Origin: Salibacterium qingdaonense
GTDB taxonomy: Bacteria; Bacillota; Bacilli; Bacillales; Marinococcaceae
Assembly: GCF_900114715.1 (NCBI RefSeq)
Contig: NZ_FOTY01000008.1
Coordinates: 1 to 64,000, forward strand
DNA: 64,000 nt
Reading direction: 5' to 3'
The translations under genes and the position numbers were made by a program. The notes below the pieces were generated by a model. It did not search any database and was not told the DNA's origin. It saw nothing but the letters and a program-made list of their open reading frames with translations. This document shows, one piece after another, positions 25,434-33,228 of the stretch; within the stretch, counting starts at the first letter, position 1, and each line of letters starts with the position of its first letter.

Positions 25434-25577
25434 AAATCTAAAAAATAAAAGGTGCTATCGCCTTTATTATGGGTACGTTTTGAGTATTTACTGGGCGTAT
25501 TGTTGTATGGTACCCAAAACGTCAAAAAAAGAAACGACAGCCTTTTAAAAAGACGGTCAGTTCAGGGTGTTAGACAG

Positions 25578-25742
25578 TCACTGCTGTTGTTGCTTTGATT
25601 CTTCGGCGGACACCAGAACGGTCTCTGTACCTTTGTGAAAAGATTCGTACTCGATGCCCTCTCTGGGTTTTTCTGTTTCCTTACCGTACCCGGCAATAAG
25701 AAGCCCCATGCATAGGGACATGATATACGTTTTACTCTTCAT
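25578..25742 (-). pseudogene. Truncated copy of the lipoprotein gene
   Basis: 54 residues. It shares the signal peptide MKSKTYIMSLCMGLLIAG with the gene at 23123 but then reads YGKETEKPREG, so the lipobox Cys is Tyr and the mature domain is replaced by an unrelated 35-residue tail ending in QQQQ. This is the place where the duplicated segment stops. It probably gives no working lipoprotein. Confidence 0.7.
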
Positions 25743-26640
25743 GTTTTCTCTTTTTTCTATAATAGAATGCGGTGCCTGCGGCAAGAAGCAGCATCGGCAC
25801 GAGCACCGGCGACAGGCCGACGAAAAAAACCGCGATGCCGGATGCGGCGGAGACGATACCATTGAGGGTCCGCGTGAAGAGCTGCGTGGATCTTTCCCAC
25901 GTGTTCAGGTCTTCCCCGCTCTGCAGCGATGAGGACCCGCGTTCCTGCAGGGTAATGTCGACGGTGGCGTTGGCGCTGTGGTTTTCCAGGTAATTCATCC
26001 GCCCTTTCAGCTTCTCGATTTCCTCCTGCACGGCGGACAGGTCTTCCGATATCTGCAGGAGCGCGTCGGTGTTCGCGGCTTCTTCCATAAATGCTGTCAA
26101 CCGCTCTTCCTGGGTTTCTTTGGAACGCAGACGTGATTCGAGATCGACGTATTCTTCGGTAACATCTTCCCCCTTGGTGGAACGATCCAGCACCGTGGTT
26201 CCGACCCCTTCCATATCTGTCATAAACGTAGAGAACTGTTCCTGTGGAATCCGTACCGACAGCGATCCTTCCCGTGCTCCGTCTCCGGAACGCTGCACGC
26301 TGGATTCGACGATATAGCCTCCCATCTCGTTCACCCGCGTCTCAATATCCGACCGGGCCGCGTCGTATTCTTCCACTTCAAGCGTCATACTTCCGCTGTG
26401 AATCACCATCCGCTCCGACGCGGCGTCTTCCTGTGCACTATTGGACGCTTGATCCGATGCCTGATCGGCCGTAGACTGCTCCGTGTCCGCCGTTCCTCCC
26501 GCCGAACCTTCCGACGAGCGCTGCGCCTGACTGTCAGAAGATTCTTCATTGCTGCAGGCGGACATCAAAAGCAGGACAACGCCAAGCAGGACCAGACCTG
26601 TCTTTTTTACCATGTCTTCTCCCCCTCTTTTCGTCCTTTT
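25690..26640 (-). repeat. Duplicated segment, copy 2 (partner 23586-24550)
   Basis: Direct repeat of the 23586-24550 segment. After about 26650 the two sequences part (CCACGCCTG in copy 1, CGTGATTTTG in copy 2), which marks the duplication edge near the signal-peptide side of the DUF4349 genes. Confidence 0.9.
25732..26613 (-). CDS. DUF4349-domain lipoprotein (copy 2)
   Basis: 293 residues, nearly identical to the 23628 copy: same lipoprotein signal (ending LLMSAC), DUF4349 domain, coiled coil and C-terminal membrane helix. It lacks five residues (within QEDTTQED) of the acidic linker. The reading frame is intact, and most changes are silent or conservative, so both copies may be functional. 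It overlaps the truncated lipoprotein frame by 11 nt just as copy 1 overlaps its intact partner. Confidence 0.85.
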   Translation of the reverse strand: MVKKTGLVLLGVVLLLMSACSNEESSDSQAQRSSEGSAGGTADTEQSTADQASDQASNSAQEDAASERMVIHSGSMTLEVEEYDAARSDIETRVNEMGGYIVESSVQRSGDGAREGSLSVRIPQEQFSTFMTDMEGVGTTVLDRSTKGEDVTEEYVDLESRLRSKETQEERLTAFMEEAANTDALLQISEDLSAVQEEIEKLKGRMNYLENHSANATVDITLQERGSSSLQSGEDLNTWERSTQLFTRTLNGIVSAASGIAVFFVGLSPVLVPMLLLAAGTAFYYRKKRKHEE

Positions 26641-26691
26641 TTCGTTCTACCCCTTTCGACGGGAGAAACGTGATTTTGTTTCTTTTAGAAA

Positions 26692-27606
26692 GGGGTTCTA
26701 CAATAAATGTTGGGGTTTTAAAACCATTTCGTGCTAAAAAAACACGCAAACTCCCTTATCCTTTATACTTGAATTGTCCAGAAACAAGAAAGGATAGGAG
26801 TTGCGTGTCTAAGCATTTTACCATGAATGTGCCCGGTTTTTGTTTGAACGGACATCGTGTCTATTTTACCGAAAGCGTCGTTATGTCTGTTCCTGTGGTA
26901 AGAAGTTTCCGGAAAAAACCGTGTGGTGGAGAGTTATCAATGTCACACGGGGAATGGAATCAAGCGTTAGGTCTTCGGACCATTCAAGGTAAGAAATTTA
27001 AAGATACCGCAGGTCCGTTTTTACGTCTCCTTCAACAGCTATGCGGCGGTTTGACCGTCTGGCGGCACCTATGATCCAGGAAGTGAAAGAACTACCCGGG
27101 ATCATTGCTGAGTATAAAGGTGATACAGACCATGGGAAGTATCAAGTCCTTATCGATCGTACAGCTGTCACCATCAAACCGTATTTACGGGAAAAAGGGG
27201 CGAAGGTGGAGATCGTGGTGGTGGAATAGGAGCCCTTCCTTTAAATCCGCTGTCCAGCAGGCATTAGGATCTCCGATCATCATCGCGGACCGTTTTCATT
27301 TCTGCCAGTATATTTACTGGGCCCTGGATCTGGTTCTCCGGAACGTTGAGAAAGACTTTCATGAATACGACCGCAAGAAGTGCAAACGTATGAAACATGT
27401 TTTTCACAAATCCCTCGAAAGCCTGAGTGAGAAGCAGTACTGGTATTTAGAACGGTATCTGAATTTATCCCATGCCTTTGGGTTTCAACGATATGATCAG
27501 CTGCGGAGTAAAATTTTATTACACCATCAGATGAAAGATCAGGATGTTCAACTAGGATAAAGGGGCAGAGGCCGACAGCCTCCACCCCAAAAATTGACTT
27601 AGAACC
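26692..27606 (+). mobile_element. Decayed ISL3-family insertion sequence
   Basis: The left end GGTTCTACAATAAATGTTGG is matched as an inverted repeat by GGTTCTAAGTCAATTTTTGG read from the right side (about 27604 to 27585). At roughly 0.9 kb it is shorter than a normal ISL3 element (about 1.4 kb), so parts are lost. It sits inside another transposase gene: the IS1182/IS5-like frame to the right breaks off exactly at its right end. Confidence 0.75.
26815..27560 (+). pseudogene. ISL3-family transposase, frameshifted and shortened
   Basis: Fragments in different frames: an N-terminal zinc-binding region (YRKRRYVCSCGKKFPE in the frame around 26865-26920), RRFDRLAAPMIQEVKELPGI with EYKGDTDHGKYQVLI (27041-27229), and the DDE region SPSFKSAVQQALGSPIIIAD, RFHFCQYIYWALD (27232-27560). 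At least two frameshifts, and the C-terminal part is missing. No active transposase can be made. Confidence 0.85.
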
Positions 27607-28350
27607 GGCTGTGTCAAGCTGACAATCCGGTGGTCTATTTGTGTTGTTCGGTTAGCCATCATTTGTTTCTGCTGCCGGTATACCTCCTGTATGACCAACA
27701 GATCCCGGTACTGAGGTCTTGAAAGAAGAAACAGTCCGGATCGCGATGCCCCTTCGGCGATATGTCGGAAATCCCGACGCACACACTGCAGCTGTTTTTG
27801 TTTGGTGATCTTCAAGTATTCCTTCCGGGTATTGCTGCGATAGGTTCTCGGTTTGGCTGCCAAACCATGCTGTGGTTCATGCAATGTATCAATGATGGCC
27901 TCCAGTTTTTTCTTTCCTGATTGAGAAGATTTACATCGGTTGGAAAAGCTATATCCGCCGAATTACATGTAGCATCCAGCAATAGATACCCTTTATGGGG
28001 AGGCTTTGTATCATGCGTCTTGTTGGGGATGCAGGATCTGATAATCCTGCATCCGACCCGGAATCCGGAAGATCATCGTCATCGGATGTCCGGTCTTCCT
28101 GTTGCGACACTGTGATCCACTCATTAACCTGCTGAATCATGTCGGGAGAGATACGCTTCTGAAAATGGGTCGTCGAGGAGGCATGAAACGGAGGCTCCTC
28201 CTGGTAAGCAGACAGCCCAAGAAAGTACTGAAGGTACGGATTCTCACAGACCTGTTCCACCAATTCCCGGTCACTGATCCCTAGCCGGTCTTGATAATAA
28301 GCGCGCCAAAAGCCATACGCACAGCGTAGGCCCGGCCTCCTTTATCAAAG
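27607..28350 (-). pseudogene. IS1182/IS5-like transposase remnant
   Basis: Pieces on the minus strand. Near 28263: LVEQVCENPYLQYFLGL and HFQKRISPDMIQQVNEW, the N-terminus of DDE transposases of the IS1182/IS5 group. Near 27640-27880: KPRTYRSNTRKEYLKITKQK, YRDLLVIQEVYRQQKQMM and RIVSLTQP, the C-terminal region. Frameshifts and deletions separate them, and the gene is cut after SLTQP by the ISL3 element. No function remains. Confidence 0.75.
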
Positions 28351-28416
28351 CTTCGGAAGAAATAAGTTGGATGCAGTTGATGAAAGAGTTGTCATTAAAC
28401 TGGGCTATCAATTAAT

Positions 28417-28623
28417 TTAACGGCTATTTTCATTTAGCTTCTTTATAAGATTATTTATATAAATTAAAGCTAAAAGTATTGGCAACATAGGATAAAAAGT
28501 TATAGAAGGTACTTCATATTGATAGGGGTGAATCATCCCTAAAACTGAATAGATACCATTAATTACGACTGTAACAAGCAATAACACCCTCAAAATATTT
28601 CTTATTACCATTAGACTATTCAT
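28417..28623 (-). CDS. Small membrane protein beside secreted protein
   Basis: 68 residues with two membrane segments (ILRVLLLVTVVINGIYSVLG and FYPMLPILLALIYINNLI) and a charged C-terminal tail. It starts 18 nt after the secreted protein gene, with GGAG a little far upstream. Size and place recall immunity proteins encoded beside bacteriocins, but there is no motif to support that. AT-rich compared with the surroundings. Confidence 0.5.
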   Translation of the reverse strand: MNSLMVIRNILRVLLLVTVVINGIYSVLGMIHPYQYEVPSITFYPMLPILLALIYINNLIKKLNENSR

Positions 28624-28640
28624 AACATTTTATTCTCCTG

Positions 28641-29186
28641 TTATTGAGAATGTATCCAATATAAGTCTCCTGAATTCGAAGTCCTTATTCTAATTCCAGT
28701 ATTCCCATTATTTGCTGAAGAGACAGCTATTTCGCCAACGCTTAAAAAACCCGCAGCGATTGATCCTGGTATAGTCATGTGAGGTAAAATCGCTGATAGA
28801 GTTGAAGCAGTAGCACCTGCTTGCAAAGCATTTTCTAAAGTTTGGGCTTTGCATGAGTCTAAATAAATTACATTGTCAAACCAATTATCATTGACTTTAG
28901 TTACACCACGACAATTAGGAGTAACTGATCTCATTATCTTGTTTTGGTTATCTCTTATCTCTTGATTAATTTTTTTTATATCATCCGCGGTTTTTTCAGC
29001 AAGATTCTTATTTACACCGTTTTTAATCGCTTCTTCTTTATTAAATTCTACGAAAGTGCCCTTAGAATTTATATAAGGTTTAATTTGTTCTGCTTCTTTA
29101 TTAATTTGTTCTGCTTCTTTTTTACTTGAATTTGCTACTTTTGATTGATTTGTCTCTGCAATAGCCGATTGCGACGATACAGACAC
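28641..29186 (-). CDS. Putative secreted protein, start region frameshifted
   Basis: From the GTG at 29186 the frame encodes MSVSSQSAIAETNQ, clearly the end of a signal peptide, and the frame stays open upstream (FFGTKKLFSLFFVAIIIA) but lacks a start codon. A TTG after AAAAGGAG at about 29231 would restore a full signal peptide if one A were added to the A6 run nearby. So this is either a one-base frameshift or a sequencing error. The mature protein has a helical Glu/Lys region, one Cys pair (PNCRG, LDSCK) and a Gly/Ala-rich hydrophobic segment (TIPGSIAAGFLSVGEIAVSS). Possibly a bacteriocin-like protein; not recognised. Confidence 0.55.
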   Translation of the reverse strand: MSVSSQSAIAETNQSKVANSSKKEAEQINKEAEQIKPYINSKGTFVEFNKEEAIKNGVNKNLAEKTADDIKKINQEIRDNQNKIMRSVTPNCRGVTKVNDNWFDNVIYLDSCKAQTLENALQAGATASTLSAILPHMTIPGSIAAGFLSVGEIAVSSANNGNTGIRIRTSNSGDLYWIHSQ

Positions 29187-29334
29187 AGCTATAATGATAG
29201 CAACGAAAAATAAACTAAATAATTTTTTCGTTCCAAAAAACTCCTTTTATGTATTGAATCTACCAATAAATTAACATTTAAATTTATTAGTGTAAATAGT
29301 TAGTTATAATAGTGAAGACTACTGGAAATATTTT

Positions 29335-29714
29335 AGTGCAGTAGAGGCTATGGGCATCGTTCTAACATCTGGTGAACCGACAGGCGCTATTAGTATAAAT
29401 AATGCAATCAGACAATTAACAGGAGATCAAGACGCGATACAGGATTCAGAAGGAATTCCGGTTTGTCAGACAGGATTCGCAAGTGAATCAGCTCAATGCG
29501 GTACTTTGTCTAGTACTGATGTAAGTTATGAAATTTCTGGTTCGCAATTCTATGGTTTAAGAGGTACTACCATGTCTACAGTGGGTGCGACAGTGGAGGA
29601 AGAGTGTATAGTAGTCAAACTCTTTATGGCATAACTAAAGGATCTAGGGGAGGATATTCTCACGTGTATACTCATCAAGGACACATTGAGAGTGATCTTA
29701 ACATGTTGTACTAA
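29335..29714 (+). pseudogene. S1-family (chymotrypsin-like) serine peptidase fragment
   Basis: GIPVCQTGFASESAQCGTLS, then after a frame change near 29588, CDSGGRVYSSQTLYGITKGS and HVYTHQGHIESDLNMLY with stop at 29714. The Cys pair and the DSGG active-site serine are those of secreted bacterial S1 peptidases (alpha-lytic/streptogrisin type). The catalytic His and Asp and the signal region are missing at the 5' end, and the frameshift is just before the active Ser, so it is inactive. Confidence 0.75.
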
Positions 29715-29737
29715 GCTATACAGTTGCAAGGTATCTA

Positions 29738-29786
29738 GCATTCATGGGGTCTATAACCTTCCAATAAACCCTATGGATGCCTTTTT
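29738..29786 (+). terminator. Terminator-like hairpin after peptidase fragment
   Basis: GCATTCATGGGGT pairs with ACCCTATGGATGC with two G-T wobbles and is followed by CTTTTT. It is a remnant terminator of the peptidase gene. Confidence 0.65.
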
Positions 29787-29802
29787 GGATTCACATGTGG
29801 CT

Positions 29803-29945
29803 TTACAATAAATGTTTGAATTTTTAAACATTTTTGAGCGTAAAAAAACACGCAAGCTCCTTTTATCCTTGAATTGCCTAGAAACAAGAAAGGTTAGGAG
29901 TTTCGTGTATATGCATCTTACCATGCATATGCACGTTTAGAAGTA
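29803..29945 (+). mobile_element. Left-end fragment of a second ISL3-like copy
   Basis: TTACAATAAATGTTTGAATT, AAAAAACACGCAAGCTCC, GAAACAAGAAAGGTTAGGAG and CATCTTACCATGCATATG closely follow the left 140 bp of the ISL3 element at 26692. After about 29945 similarity ends at the IS30 remnant, so the second element was truncated there. Confidence 0.75.
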
Positions 29946-29954
29946 TTCAAAGGA

Positions 29955-30670
29955 TGAAAACTGAGATGTGTAACTGCTAGATTAAAGTTTTTTGGTTGAT
30001 AAGATTGAACACTTTTTCGTTACGAATCTCACTTGGATACGGGATCAGGTCCAGATTCTTGAAAGAGTGTAAACGAAGTCTGTTAGCTGGAATTAAAGAA
30101 TTAGGATGTGGGATTAGCAATCATTCTCTTCCCTCACGAACGTACGACTCCGTATCGGTGGTTTGGTGAAAAACAGATTGCGACACAGTATTTCTCCATT
30201 CTAACCCAGGGAAATCGATACGGTTCTAGACCACGCCGGAAAGGGGCTGCCCTCTTAACCCTGACCGAACGGCAGACACGCCAGGAAACTTATCATGAAA
30301 ATCGCGGCCAAAACAGCGGAAGCTGTGAACCAAGCTGTCCAGCGGCTCAAAACCAGGTTTGGGGACGCTTTTTCATCCATTTTTCCATCTATCACATCCG
30401 ACAACGGTTCCGAATTCAGTGAGCTGACCGAGGCCGTTGATTGTGACCAGATAAGCGTCTATTATACGCACCCCTATACCTCCATCGAGAGAGTCACGAA
30501 CACCATAATGGACTGATCCGGCGGTTTATACCCAAAGGACAATCCATCGATGACCTGGACGATGCCGTCATTTCCTATGGGCAGAATTGGTGCAACACCC
30601 TCCCAAGCAAAATACTGGGATACCAGTCTCCTAATGACCGATTCGAACAGGGGTTGGCACCCATTTTACA
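29955..30670 (+). pseudogene. IS30-family transposase remnant
   Basis: The best-kept part (30295-30516) reads KIAAKTAEAVNQAVQRLKTR, SITSDNGSEFSELTEAVDC and VYYTHPYTS, the DDE core of IS30 transposases (the N-G-S-E-F is diagnostic); FIPKGQSIDDLDDAVISY and ILGYQSPNDRFEQG follow in another frame. Upstream pieces are in several frames with stops. Inactive. Confidence 0.8.
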
Positions 30671-30797
30671 ATTACCAATAATGGAATTATGTGGTTGTTT
30701 CATTTATTATTGCAATTTAAGTTTTAAAAATAATATATAGATGGGAAATGCGTTTTCGATGTGCAGTTGTTCGGAGTCTCACAAGATGTGCGCGACG

Positions 30798-30827
30798 TAG
30801 AAGTTCCACTTTTCATCCGAACTTCTA
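30798..30827. promoter_or_regulatory. Inverted repeat upstream of nasB
   Basis: TAGAAGTTC and GAACTTCTA, 9-bp perfect arms around a 12-bp spacer, lie 112 bp upstream of nasB. The 30671-30938 gap holds this repeat and the presumed nas promoter; no match to the TnrA site TGTNA-N7-TNACA was found. It could be an operator or a leader hairpin. Confidence 0.45.
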
Positions 30828-30938
30828 TGATTCACGGCGCTTTCGATTTCCTTATAAAAAAGGTTGTGACATTTCCTATCGAAAAGATGGATGGCTGGTG
30901 CATTTTTCGTAAAAATGGAGACAGAGAGGAGGAAGAGC

Positions 30939-33206
30939 ATGAGACAGCGTTTGATTGTGATTGGAACCGGGATGAGCAGCCTGCGTTTGATGGAGACCGT
31001 GGTGTCCGAGGCGCCGGGTGCGTTTGAGATTCACGCGTTCGGAGAGGAGCCGTTTCTGCCGTACAATCGGATCAAGCTGTCGAGCTACCTCCAGCAGGAG
31101 CACGAAGAGACGGCGCTGTACCCTTATACACGCACGTGGTACAACGAAAACGGGATTACCCTTCACACCGGAGCGCCCGTCACGCGTATTGATCCAAAGC
31201 AGAAGCTTATTTTCACAGAAAACGGGGATTCCTGTTGTTATGATAAAGCAGTGCTTGCCACCGGGGCATCCCCGGTTCGTTTGAACATTCCAGGGGATGA
31301 AAAGGAAAACGTTCATACGTTCCGGACGCTTGCGGATGCGCGGCGGCTGAAAACGACCGCCTCCCGCGGCGGACGGGCGGTCGTTGTCGGGGGCGGTTTC
31401 CTCGGACTGGAAGCGGCGTACGGCATGGCAAAAGCGGGGACGGCGGTCGACGTCGTGCAGCGCGGTGCCACCTTGTTGAATCCGCAGCTCGACGAGACCG
31501 CTTCTTTGTATCTCCAGCGGGAACTGGAGACACACGGCATCCGGTTTCATTTCAACACCTCGGTGCAGGAAGTGACCGGAGACAGCGCCGCGGATGGCGT
31601 CATTCTGGAAAACGGCGGGACTTTGGCTGCGGATGATGTGTTGTTTGCGGCGGGAATCCGGCCGAACACGGGGTTGGCGGAAGAAAGCGGCATCCACGCC
31701 GGCCGTGGGATTACAGTCGATGATGTGATGCAGACGAGTGCACCGGATGTGTACGCGGTCGGTGAATGCGCGGAGCACCGGGGCAAAACGTACGGACTCG
31801 TGCCGCCGGTGTATGATCAGGCGCGCACCGCCGCCCTCCACCTGGCCGGAAAGTCCCCCTCCCCCTACCGCGGGTCGACGTCGTACAGCCATCTGAAAAT
31901 CGCCGGCATCGATCTGTTTACCGCCGGCTCGATGGCAGAACCCGAGGGCAGCCACGTTCTCGTGCAGGCGGACAGCACCCGGCCGCTGTATCAAAAAGTC
32001 GTCATGACGCGCGATATGGTGCAGGGAGCGGTCCTTTTCGGTGACACCGCGGTCTCCGACGATATCGCGGCGCGGCTCCGGAACCAAAAACCGCTTTCGG
32101 CGTCGGAGAAGAAACAGCTTTTTTCCGGCGAAGGCAAACAGGAGACACTCATCCAGTGCGCGCCGGAGACAACGATCTGCAAGTGCAATCAAGTGAACAA
32201 ACAGACGATCCTGCGTCACATCGCAGCAACAGAGGATGCCGATACCTCCACCATTCAAAAAGATACCCGGGCCTCCACCTCCTGCGGCGGATGCGCCAAA
32301 GACGTAAAAGGCCTTCTGCAGGTATTCGACCGCTGCCGGGATCAGGCGGCGCCGGCTGTGTTTTGTTCCTGTACGGACCTTGAGGAAGAAGAAGTCCAGC
32401 GCCGTATTTTCACCGGAACGTGGCAGCGATGGGACGACGTTTTTGCCTCAAGAGACTGGCATGGAAACGGCTGTGATGCGTGCCGGCCCGCACTTCGGTA
32501 TTATTTTGCCGTAACCGGCCAGGCGGAGCTTACGCAGGCGCCGTGGATCACACGCGGGAGCGGCGGGTCGTATGCCGTCACCTCCCTGCCGCTCCGGGGA
32601 CCGGATAACGCGGAGGGGATGCAGGTGTGGCTCGAACTTAAGCACACCCTCCCCGGCGCTGAACTGACCTTCGAACCGGGGTCCCGGCTGCGCCTTTCCG
32701 GTGTACCGGATGAAGAGGTGGACACCGTCTGCCGCCGCACCGGCACGCCGCGCTTCGTGCAGCCGTCCGCGAACCTGTATCCGTTCCTGCTGGAAACAAC
32801 ACAGCAGCAGGAGATTTTCATGACACTGGAAAGCCACCTGTTTCCGCTGTCGCTGCCGGGTCCGTTTACGATCCGCAGTACAGAAGCTTTTCCAGCGGAG
32901 CTTTCCCGGCAGGAACTGGCTGTCGTCTGGAAAGATGGGCTGTGGGAAATGCACGCAGAAAGCGCCGGCGGACGGATGATTATTTTTGCTGCGGATGCAG
33001 ACGAACTGGAAGACATGATGAAAGGAATCGTGCAGTATTACCGGGAGACGGCTTTTTTCAACGAAACGTTTGCCGATTGGGTCGTCCGGCTGTCTCCAGC
33101 ATCCATCCGGGAAACACTGCTCGACGTGGACATGACGGTTCTTGCCGACATGCTGGACGCCCATATCAACGCCGCCGCAGCGGAAGAAACCGCGCTGCAG
33201 CCGTAA
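30939..33206 (+). CDS. nasB: Assimilatory nitrate reductase, electron-transfer subunit NasB
   Basis: 755 residues from ATG 30939 (GAGGAGG upstream), close to the 770 of B. subtilis NasB. Order: FAD domain (LIVIGTGMSSLRLMETV), NAD(P)H domain (AVVVGGGFLGLEAAYGMAKA), C-terminal oxidoreductase part (VYAVGECAEHRGKTYG), then two BFD-type [2Fe-2S] domains (CKCNQVNKQTILRHI ... CGGCAKD and CSCTDLEEEEVQRRI ... CDACRPAL), and a half nitrite/sulphite-reductase-like domain. It carries electrons from NADH to NasC for nitrate assimilation in the cytoplasm. nasC follows after 22 nt. No nitrite reductase or regulator gene is adjacent. Confidence 0.9.
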   Translation: MRQRLIVIGTGMSSLRLMETVVSEAPGAFEIHAFGEEPFLPYNRIKLSSYLQQEHEETALYPYTRTWYNENGITLHTGAPVTRIDPKQKLIFTENGDSCCYDKAVLATGASPVRLNIPGDEKENVHTFRTLADARRLKTTASRGGRAVVVGGGFLGLEAAYGMAKAGTAVDVVQRGATLLNPQLDETASLYLQRELETHGIRFHFNTSVQEVTGDSAADGVILENGGTLAADDVLFAAGIRPNTGLAEESGIHAGRGITVDDVMQTSAPDVYAVGECAEHRGKTYGLVPPVYDQARTAALHLAGKSPSPYRGSTSYSHLKIAGIDLFTAGSMAEPEGSHVLVQADSTRPLYQKVVMTRDMVQGAVLFGDTAVSDDIAARLRNQKPLSASEKKQLFSGEGKQETLIQCAPETTICKCNQVNKQTILRHIAATEDADTSTIQKDTRASTSCGGCAKDVKGLLQVFDRCRDQAAPAVFCSCTDLEEEEVQRRIFTGTWQRWDDVFASRDWHGNGCDACRPALRYYFAVTGQAELTQAPWITRGSGGSYAVTSLPLRGPDNAEGMQVWLELKHTLPGAELTFEPGSRLRLSGVPDEEVDTVCRRTGTPRFVQPSANLYPFLLETTQQQEIFMTLESHLFPLSLPGPFTIRSTEAFPAELSRQELAVVWKDGLWEMHAESAGGRMIIFAADADELEDMMKGIVQYYRETAFFNETFADWVVRLSPASIRETLLDVDMTVLADMLDAHINAAAAEETALQP

Positions 33207-33228
33207 CACGCCGGAAGGAGGAAACATA

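Noticed and set aside
30761-31027. Plus-strand open frame that starts before nasB
   Set aside because: It overlaps the start of nasB in another frame, has no family resemblance and no binding site; the inverted repeat lies inside it.
31213-31533. Possible TnrA or GlnR site for nasBC
   Set aside because: No sequence in the upstream gap fits TGTNA-N7-TNACA closely enough, so no site was listed.
30876-32258. 460-codon minus-strand frame opposite nasB
   Set aside because: It is a mirror frame of the GC-rich nasB gene, with the His/Arg-rich composition typical of antisense shadows.
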